Part shown: positions 1-5,028 of the stretch, piece after piece
Numbering within the stretch: position 1 is the stretch's first letter
Layout of the letters: each line of letters opens with the position of its first letter
NCBI GenBank assembly: GCA_012837655.1
Contig: DUQT01000233.1
Location: 1 to 8,333, forward strand
Direction of reading: 5' to 3'
Length of the DNA: 8,333 bases
Source: Actinomyces sp.
GTDB lineage: Bacteria > Actinomycetota > Actinomycetes > Actinomycetales > Actinomycetaceae
Translations under genes and position numbers: made by a program
The notes under the pieces: generated by a model
Told to the model about the DNA's origin: nothing
Seen by the model: only the letters and a program-made list of their open reading frames with translations
The model's database searches: none

Positions 1-1591
1 ATGCACCTGAGCGCTGGTAGACGGTCCCATCGCCGCTGTCTAGCAGGATCGCCTGCGGGGTCGCTCCCCCGGAAATCCGGTTCGCGTCGTTGGGCGCACG
101 CAGCGTTTCAGGCATTGAGGCGAACGTGGCGATCGTGACCTGGCGTTGCTCGCTCCCCTGCAGCAGGGTCAACGCCGAAGTGTTCCCCGCCCAAGAAGCG
201 TCAATCAGTTTGCCAGCACCGACCTCGATCCTGGTTGGCACGTCCAAACCAATCGGAGTGCCATCCGTTGACCGTTTCACAGCCGTAACCCAAACGCTTC
301 CATTTTCACCGCCGCGCACCAGCAGCGCCCTCGCGCCATCTGGTGAAATTGCGATTCTGGTTAGCGCATCGCCACTAGTCCACGGGCTCGCCAATTCAAC
401 TGGCTCGTCCGTATAGAGGTTAGCCACGACGATTTGGTCCCCGACCGTGCTCCAAATCCAACCCAACCGATCGATAGACGGCCGCGACAGGTTCTTGTGT
501 GAATACAGCGTCCGCGGAGCCATCGACTGATGCACACCCACCAAATGGTCACCCGAAATGAATGCCAGTGGACTCGAATCCACAGGTCCAATAGTCGGGT
601 CGCGCGGGTCGTCCCCCATTTCCGCAATTGGGGTCAGGAGGGCGGGGCCGGCACCATCATCCAGGACGAGCCCCTCTTCGCTGATGCCAACTGTTGTGTC
701 CATTGCCCAGGTTGGCCCCGACGGAACAGGCACGTCATCCAAACTGATTTCGTTGTTGCGGATCGAGACCTCGGATACGGACGGAACCTGCATTAGCGTA
801 GAAGTGACCTGCCACTTGAATGCAGACTGTTGGGCCCGAGTCGTCAAGGTTTCGCCCTCAACCTGGACCTCAGCGCGCCCACCCGTGATCTCAACCTGTT
901 GCAGTGGCAGTTGCGCGCCCGCGGGAATGGCGGACACGACGGCGGGTGCGATTTCGGGTGATGGCCCTTCAATCAGCGCCTGCATAAGGTAGGAGGCCAA
1001 TCGACGCCCCGGATACCAGCGCGGATCCGGAACCAAAGCATTCATGTCCGGGGCCAGGAAATACACCGACGCAAGCGTGTACACCGCATGGAAGGACGAC
1101 CGCGAAATCAGCACACCGTCAGGCAAGTCGTTGATGCGCCACTGCTCGTTCTCATCTTGGACGAGCTCGTAATCAAGTTGCACACGGGCGGGTTTTGACT
1201 GAACGTCGTACTTGCCATCGGGAGTCACAACCCCATCAACTTCAGCTGAAACGTTGACCGTCCCATCATCTGCTGACAGGTTCGGAGTTTGATCATCAGA
1301 GTAAATCTGCACCTGCGCTTCAGGCCGCCAAGTCTTCGTCGCTTCCTCAGTTAGGTATGTGCGTGCAACTTGGAAATCGTCCGACCAGCCCGCAGCGGAA
1401 GCGCGCAAGAAGTCGCGCACAATAACCGCCGGCGCGGATCCATCAACCGGCCCAAACCCCTTTAGTACCAGGGATTCAGAGTCTGGAATATCGCGTTCAA
1501 ACTGAGTCACCGGCCCCGACATCGGCAGAGCCTGGCAAGCCGACAGCACGAACGCCAGAGTGAGGACTAGGGCAAACCGTAAGCGCTTCAC
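1..1591 (-). CDS. lpqB: LpqB, MtrAB-associated lipoprotein (3' end cut by window edge)
   Basis: LpqB is an exported lipoprotein that binds the extracellular part of the sensor kinase MtrB and modulates MtrAB signalling in Actinobacteria (family knowledge). The frame is open for 530 codons from GTG 1591 to base 2 with no stop; family members are usually about 550-590 residues, so only the tail is missing. Residues 1-19 are a lipoprotein signal peptide: K2 and R3, a hydrophobic core, then lipobox LSAC with lipidated Cys19, followed by the family-typical P-x-SGPV. Next come an N-terminal domain (about 45-185), a GerMN-like domain (about 192-282, from WYPGRRLASYLMQALIEGPS), and a C-terminal beta-propeller-like region (about 310-530) containing SPDGARALLVRGG. 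The start was chosen because the GTG overlaps the mtrB stop (GTGA) with GGGAGG just upstream, and because it gives an intact signal peptide. It is the third gene of mtrA-mtrB-lpqB. Identity is near certain; the exact C-terminus cannot be seen. Confidence 0.95.
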   Translation of the reverse strand, partial: MKRLRFALVLTLAFVLSACQALPMSGPVTQFERDIPDSESLVLKGFGPVDGSAPAVIVRDFLRASAAGWSDDFQVARTYLTEEATKTWRPEAQVQIYSDDQTPNLSADDGTVNVSAEVDGVVTPDGKYDVQSKPARVQLDYELVQDENEQWRINDLPDGVLISRSSFHAVYTLASVYFLAPDMNALVPDPRWYPGRRLASYLMQALIEGPSPEIAPAVVSAIPAGAQLPLQQVEITGGRAEVQVEGETLTTRAQQSAFKWQVTSTLMQVPSVSEVSIRNNEISLDDVPVPSGPTWAMDTTVGISEEGLVLDDGAGPALLTPIAEMGDDPRDPTIGPVDSSPLAFISGDHLVGVHQSMAPRTLYSHKNLSRPSIDRLGWIWSTVGDQIVVANLYTDEPVELASPWTSGDALTRIAISPDGARALLVRGGENGSVWVTAVKRSTDGTPIGLDVPTRIEVGAGKLIDASWAGNTSALTLLQGSEQRQVTIATFASMPETLRAPNDANRISGGATPQAILLDSGDGTVYQRSGA

Positions 1592-3171
1592 TGTTCCTCC
1601 CAAAGCTCAAGCGGCGCGTCCGCAAGCTCGGTTCCCTGCCTGCGCGGCACCGTAACCATAAAGGCCGATCCCTTGCCCAGTTCGCCATGAGCCTCTATCC
1701 TGCCGCCGTGCAAAAATACGTCCTCACGCGCAATGGACAGCCCCAATCCAGTGCCGCCCGTTGTGCGCGTCCGCGCGGGGTCTGCCCTGTAGAAGCGTTC
1801 GAATACGTGTTCGCAGGTTTCTTCATCCATGCCAACGCCATAGTCGCGAACCCGAACGGACGTGGCGTCATCATTTGCGCCGATCTCGATTTCAACGGGA
1901 CCGTCCTCAGCGTGCTCGATTGCGTTAACAAGGAAGTTACGAAGAACGCGCTCCATGCGGCGCGGATCAGCTTCCGCAACACAGCGCGGGTTCTTCGCAA
2001 TAACGCGAACCTCAACGTCTAACTGATCCGCGAGCGCCTGATTTGCCGACACGACCTTCGCGACGAGGTCGTTGAAATTGATCTCATCAATCTCAAGCGA
2101 TGCGGTCTTTGAGTCGTAGCGCGAAATCTCCAGCAAGTCCGCAAGCATTTTCTCGAAGCGGTCAACCTGCTGGTGTAGTAGCTCCGCAGACCGGGCGGCT
2201 ATCGGCGAAAAGTCGTCCCTACTGTCATACAGCAGCTCCTCCGCCATCCGAATCGTCGTCAGTGGCGTGCGAAGTTCGTGGGACACGTCAGAAACAAATC
2301 TTTGCTCCAGTCGCGACAGATCGTCGTATTCCTTGATCTTCTCCGACAGGGATTCCGCCATGTCATTAAACGCGCGTCCCAGATGAGCCATCTCGTCGAT
2401 CCCCTTGGCCTCAACGCGAACACTTAGGTCCCCGTCCGCCAGTTGCGTCGCCGCCTGCGCGGTCGTGCGAACCGGACGCAGCAACCGGTACACGATCCAC
2501 ACAATTCCCATCGCCAGGATCAAAACCACCGGAATCGCACCTAGGGCTAGGGTTTGCGACAGCATCGCAATCGTCGCCTGATCGTCGCTCAATGAGTAGA
2601 CAGTGTAAAGCTCGTACTCCCCCGCGAGCGGCAACGACACCAGTCCGCCCACAATAATGCCGGGCACAGCCTCGCCCTCGTCCATTTCGATTCCGACGGA
2701 CTGATAAAACGGCCCGGTTCCAGACGACGTGCGTTCCCGCATTTGCGGCGTCAGGGACTCCATTAAATTTCGATCAATGAGGTCGTTGATCGCGAAGGTG
2801 GTCGACGCGGATGGTGAACGCAAAAGCATGGTGCCGACCGCGCCGGCGCCGGTTGCGGATGAACGCAGGGAGGACACTAACTGATTTGCCAGGTCCTGCA
2901 CCTGATCCGGCGTAGTTGCTGTGGACTGGTCGAAAGTGGACTGCGCCTGTGCAATGCGAACGGACGCGTCGTCCAGGATTTGTTCGCGGCGCTGGTCGAA
3001 AATGTTTTCGCGAACCTGGTAGGTAACGGCAAAGAAAAGCAGCGACAGCACGACCATCATCATTGCGGTCATGCCAACCGCTACTTGCAGGGACAGCGAC
3101 CTGCGTATGAACAAACCCAGCTTAGAGTTCTGGAGCCGTTCGACCACACCCGCAACAGGGCCCGCAGACAT
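1588..3171 (-). CDS. mtrB: MtrB, membrane sensor histidine kinase
   Basis: MtrB is the membrane histidine kinase that phosphorylates MtrA and links cell-wall and osmotic state to cell division and wall-hydrolase expression in Actinobacteria (family knowledge). The 527-residue protein has the full architecture: a short cytoplasmic N-terminus, TM1 (about 28-50), an extracytoplasmic sensor region (about 54-203), TM2 (about 207-230), HAMP (about 231-283), a dimerisation and phosphoacceptor domain with H-box SDVSHELRTPL (His298), and an ATP-binding domain. The ATP-binding domain shows the N-box RNFLVNAIEHAE (Asn416), G1 DYGVGMD (443-449), F-box VFERFYR (456-462) and G2 GGTGLGLSIA (472-481). All catalytic motifs are intact. 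The ATG lies 2 nt after the mtrA stop with no strong Shine-Dalgarno, which suggests translational coupling; the 3' end overlaps lpqB by 4 nt. The acidic tail after residue 512 is outside the kinase fold. Alternative identities are unlikely given the neighbours. Confidence 0.97.
   Translation of the reverse strand: MSAGPVAGVVERLQNSKLGLFIRRSLSLQVAVGMTAMMMVVLSLLFFAVTYQVRENIFDQRREQILDDASVRIAQAQSTFDQSTATTPDQVQDLANQLVSSLRSSATGAGAVGTMLLRSPSASTTFAINDLIDRNLMESLTPQMRERTSSGTGPFYQSVGIEMDEGEAVPGIIVGGLVSLPLAGEYELYTVYSLSDDQATIAMLSQTLALGAIPVVLILAMGIVWIVYRLLRPVRTTAQAATQLADGDLSVRVEAKGIDEMAHLGRAFNDMAESLSEKIKEYDDLSRLEQRFVSDVSHELRTPLTTIRMAEELLYDSRDDFSPIAARSAELLHQQVDRFEKMLADLLEISRYDSKTASLEIDEINFNDLVAKVVSANQALADQLDVEVRVIAKNPRCVAEADPRRMERVLRNFLVNAIEHAEDGPVEIEIGANDDATSVRVRDYGVGMDEETCEHVFERFYRADPARTRTTGGTGLGLSIAREDVFLHGGRIEAHGELGKGSAFMVTVPRRQGTELADAPLELWEEQ
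1596..1601 (-). promoter_or_regulatory. Ribosome binding site of lpqB inside the mtrB 3' end
   Basis: The minus strand reads GGGAGG, then AACA, then the GTG start of lpqB. The 4-nt spacing is short. The site is made from the last codons of mtrB (W-E-E-Q-stop), so lpqB translation is probably coupled to termination of mtrB. This site decides the GTG start, which has no better alternative nearby. Confidence 0.7.
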
Positions 3172-3173
3172 GG

Positions 3174-3857
3174 TTACGCAGAAGCACCACCGGCGCGGTA
3201 TCCGACACCGCGGACAGTGATTACGATCTCAGGGTGCTCAGGGTCGCGCTCAATCTTTGCGCGAAGTCGTTGCACGTGAACGTTAACTAGACGAGTGTCA
3301 GCCGCGTGACGGTAGCCCCACACCTTCTCAAGGAGTTCTTCGCGGGAGAACACCTTCCAGGGGGCGCGGCCAAGCGCGACCAGTAGGTCGAACTCGAGTG
3401 GAGTCAGCGGGATTTCTTCACCCGCACGAGTCACCTGGTGGCCGGAAACGTCGATCTCAACGTCGCCAAGCTCAATGTGTTCCTCAGCCTGGTCTTCTCG
3501 CCCACGCAGGCGCGCCTTCACACGTGCAACCAGTTCCTTTGGCTTGAACGGTTTTGGAACGTAGTCGTCAGCACCGGCCTCCAAGCCCGCGACGACGTCC
3601 GAAGTATCCGAGCGCGCGGTAAGCATGACAATCGGCACGTCAGAACGGGTGCGCAAATCCTTGCAGATCTCGATTCCGTCCCGGCCCGGAAGCATCACGT
3701 CAAGCAAAACCAGGTCGGGTTCGACCTGGAGGAATGTGTCAACAGCTCCGGCGCCGTCGTGACAGTACGACACCTCGTAGCCTTCGGATGACAAGACGAG
3801 CCCGATCATCTCCGCTAGAGCAACGTCGTCATCAACCACTAATACACGTGCAGTCAT
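3174..3857 (-). CDS. mtrA: MtrA, OmpR/PhoB-family response regulator
   Basis: MtrA is the DNA-binding response regulator partner of MtrB; in Actinobacteria it controls wall-hydrolase, division and replication-linked genes and is often essential (family knowledge). The 227-residue protein starts MTARVLVVDDD. The receiver domain (about 3-118) has the acidic pocket Asp10/Asp11, phosphoacceptor Asp53 in LVLLDVMLPGRDG, Thr80, Tyr99 and Lys102 in the DDYVPKPF loop. The winged helix domain (about 127-222) carries LTPLEFDLLVALGR, SREELLEKVWGY and the recognition helix DTRLVNVHVQRLRAKIE, ending RGVGYRAG. All signature residues are present. This ATG is the only start giving the canonical N-terminus. 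No purine-rich ribosome binding site lies before it (upstream bases are AATATCGTTAT), so a leaderless or very short leader is possible. It is the first gene of the mtrA-mtrB-lpqB unit, with 2 nt between its stop and mtrB. Confidence 0.98.
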   Translation of the reverse strand: MTARVLVVDDDVALAEMIGLVLSSEGYEVSYCHDGAGAVDTFLQVEPDLVLLDVMLPGRDGIEICKDLRTRSDVPIVMLTARSDTSDVVAGLEAGADDYVPKPFKPKELVARVKARLRGREDQAEEHIELGDVEIDVSGHQVTRAGEEIPLTPLEFDLLVALGRAPWKVFSREELLEKVWGYRHAADTRLVNVHVQRLRAKIERDPEHPEIVITVRGVGYRAGGASA

Positions 3858-3865
3858 ATAACGAT

Positions 3866-3887
3866 ATTGTCACGATAAGCTGACAAT
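3866..3887. promoter_or_regulatory. Inverted repeat in the mtrA leader: operator-like site and possible promoter
   Basis: A perfect 7-bp inverted repeat, ATTGTCA (3866-3872) and TGACAAT (3881-3887), separated by 8 bp, lies 8 bp upstream of the mtrA ATG. On the minus strand the distal arm includes TTGTCA, which resembles a sigma-A -35 hexamer (TTGACA). Between it and the ATG are weak -10-like strings (CAATAT, TATCGT), but none has the ideal 17-bp spacing, so the promoter call is tentative. The arm spacing (15 bp start to start) fits a dimeric regulator binding one face of the helix. MtrA autoregulation is one candidate explanation; a hairpin in a leader RNA is another. Confidence 0.5.
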
Positions 3888-3935
3888 TTCATGTTTTCCG
3901 CGCCGGCGTGCCTTCATCATGGTCGCCCAGTTCGC

Positions 3936-4337
3936 CTAGTTTCCACCCTCAACGATGCGAAAGTTGGAACGGCGATTCGCGACGCGCTGCGACTCCGGCT
4001 TTTCGACGCCGTGGGGAGGCTTCTGATTCGGTTCCGGCCGCCTCGTTGTGGGGCGCGGAGCAGGTTTGCGGGGCGCGCGTCCGACTTCACGAACCGCGTC
4101 CGCAAGTGCCAATAAATCATCCGGGGAGGGCGGTGCTGGCTCAAAGTTTGTGGCCAGGCGGATCACCTGCCAGCCGCGCGGCGCAGTGAAATTGTTTGCG
4201 TGCTTCTCACACAGCTCAAAGGCGTGCGGCTCCCTGTGAGTTGGCAGGGGCCCCAAAACCGCAGTGGACTCCGCATAATCGTAAGTAAGCGACGCCACCG
4301 CTGGCTGATTACATGTCGGTCGAGAGCAAGCGCGCAT
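3936..4337 (-). CDS. DUF3499 family protein, probable zinc-binding small protein
   Basis: This 133-residue protein matches the actinobacterial DUF3499 family, whose function is unknown. The N-terminal part (1-60) has Cys4 and Cys9 in MRACSRPTCNQPA, followed by the typical Y-x-Y-x-E-STAVLGPL stretch, then Cys43 and His46 in LCEKHANNFTAPRGW; these four residues are the likely zinc ligands. Residues 65-85 form an acidic helix (DDLLALADAVREVG). After that comes a basic, proline-rich, probably disordered tail ending in NFRIVEGGN, which resembles the hydrophobic last motif of the family. An upstream in-frame ATG at 4382 exists, but ATG 4337 was chosen because GGGGGAG sits 8 nt before it and the family begins M-R-x-C. 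The stop is 78 nt before mtrA on the same strand, so read-through into mtrA is possible. It is divergent from the zincin-like gene, a pairing conserved in mycobacteria (Rv3258c/Rv3259). Confidence 0.9.
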   Translation of the reverse strand: MRACSRPTCNQPAVASLTYDYAESTAVLGPLPTHREPHAFELCEKHANNFTAPRGWQVIRLATNFEPAPPSPDDLLALADAVREVGRAPRKPAPRPTTRRPEPNQKPPHGVEKPESQRVANRRSNFRIVEGGN

Positions 4338-4345
4338 AGTGTTCA

Positions 4346-4352
4346 CTCCCCC
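4346..4352 (-). promoter_or_regulatory. Strong ribosome binding site of the DUF3499 gene
   Basis: The minus strand has GGGGGAG followed by 8 nt and ATG 4337. This decides the start over the longer in-frame ATG at 4382 and over the GTG that overlaps the site itself. TATCCT, ending just upstream (4353-4358), could be a -10 hexamer, but no good -35 is visible and it would leave a leader of only about 10 nt. Confidence 0.75.
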
Positions 4353-4381
4353 AGGATAGGTCCCAAGGTCGGATTCTCCCA

Positions 4382-4435
4382 CTCGTGCGCGCCGGTGACT
4401 CCAAATGTCCGCGCTGCCGCTGTGCAGCGCACGAG
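4382..4435. repeat. 9-bp inverted repeat in the divergent DUF3499/zincin intergenic region
   Basis: CTCGTGCGC (4382-4390) and GCGCACGAG (4427-4435) are perfect reverse complements separated by 36 bp. A second, smaller inverted repeat lies partly within it: GCGCTG (4411-4416) and CAGCGC (4425-4430). They occupy the middle of the 119-bp region between the two divergent starts (4337 minus, 4457 plus), where both promoters must lie. This fits a shared operator or a structured leader for the plus-strand gene. The sequence is G+C-rich, so chance pairing is a real alternative. Confidence 0.4.
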
Positions 4436-4456
4436 ATCGTGGGTAAAGTGTGGTTC

Positions 4457-4906
4457 ATGCGTCCAGTAACTCGTCGTCGTGACCGCCACGGCAGAGGCCC
4501 ACGCGGCCCCCTGCTTCCACCGGGTATTCCTGCTCGGCTCACTTGGCGACAGTCATTCGACCAAATAGTTGCCTGGAACGCACAGGAGATCCTGTCAAGA
4601 CATCCTGAGATTTCACGGATCGAAATCGGCATCGATGAAGCCCCAAAGACTGATCCGGCGTCCTGGGAATCTCACCAGGTAGTCATGTGTCGAGTATTCC
4701 CTGAAAACCGTCTGGCCGGACTTGCCCCGCGCGTAGTTCTGTACCGACTTCCCATCCAGGCACGCGCCGGCAGAGCATCCATTCGAGATTTAGGTTCGCC
4801 CCTGCACGCCCTCGTTCGAATGCTTCTAGTGGACGGCCTTGCAGAGGCGACCGGACTGCCACCGGAAGAACTTCACGGCGGTCCACTCGGGCCGATACGC
4901 CCGTAA
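4457..4906 (+). CDS. Zincin-fold metallopeptidase family protein, catalytic motif degenerate
   Basis: This 149-residue protein resembles the actinobacterial branch of the 'metallopeptidase family' (Zincin_1) represented by mycobacterial Rv3259. The start RRRDRHGRGPRGPLLPPGIP is the family's N-terminal signature, followed by a helix (SFDQIVAWNAQEIL), a beta strand with EIGIDEAP, the RLAGLAPRVVLYRLPIQAR core, and a helix at about 115-130. Canonical zincins carry HExxH at that helix. Here it reads LHALVRMLLVDGLAEATGL: the first His is present, the Glu is replaced by Ala, and there is no second His, so peptidase activity is doubtful. A longer in-frame ATG at 4385 would add 24 residues containing Cys-Pro-Arg-Cys-Arg-Cys, but ATG 4457 matches family length and N-terminus. 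There is no clear Shine-Dalgarno; TAAAGT at 4444-4449 could be a -10 for a leaderless transcript. It is the only plus-strand gene, divergent from DUF3499 and convergent with DUF5719. Role unknown. Confidence 0.85.
   Translation: MRPVTRRRDRHGRGPRGPLLPPGIPARLTWRQSFDQIVAWNAQEILSRHPEISRIEIGIDEAPKTDPASWESHQVVMCRVFPENRLAGLAPRVVLYRLPIQARAGRASIRDLGSPLHALVRMLLVDGLAEATGLPPEELHGGPLGPIRP
4888..4903 (+). terminator. Small G+C hairpin at the zincin gene 3' end (possible weak terminator)
   Basis: CGGGC (4888-4892), a 6-nt loop, and GCCCG (4899-4903) form a 5-bp stem just before the TAA stop at 4904-4906. No run of T follows, so this is not a canonical intrinsic terminator. The rest of the convergent gap (4907-5028) shows no better hairpin. 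Confidence 0.2.
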
Positions 4907-5028
4907 ACTCGCACAGCTATTCCCATCTCACCGGCAACACACGCATGTAACCGTAACCCGCAGTGCCGCGCCGTCACTTCAGCCGCGCGCGCAACCACTA
5001 CCTGCGTCCGTGTTCGTGAACTCGCGTG
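4907..5028. other. Convergent intergenic gap with tandem GTAACC
   Basis: This 122-bp stretch lies between the zincin stop and the DUF5719 stop. It holds a perfect tandem GTAACC-GTAACC (4947-4958), a G+C-rich tract with two copies of GCCGCGC, and two copies of CGTGTT near its right end. There is no open frame with coding character and no T-run terminator. Function, if any, is unknown. Confidence 0.35.

Noticed and set aside
1..60. Possible disruption of lpqB at its 3' end, since no stop codon is visible
   Set aside because: The frame stays open with LpqB-like sequence to the window edge, and the missing length is only that of the usual tail; this is a window truncation.
558..992. 144-codon open frame on the plus strand opposite lpqB
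   Set aside because: It lies wholly antisense to a well-supported lpqB reading frame, has no recognisable domain and reads as low-complexity Ser/Thr/Pro, typical of a shadow frame in G+C-rich DNA.
3901..3908. CGCCGGCG palindrome followed on the minus strand by AAAA, between DUF3499 and mtrA
   Set aside because: A hairpin needs a loop; this is a short G+C palindrome with no extended stem or T-run, so it is not called a terminator.
4385..4456. Cysteine-rich N-terminal extension (C-P-R-C-R-C) of the zincin-like protein, resembling a zinc knuckle
   Set aside because: Family members begin at the RRRDRHGRG signature, and the stretch coincides with the divergent promoter region and its inverted repeat, so it is probably untranslated.
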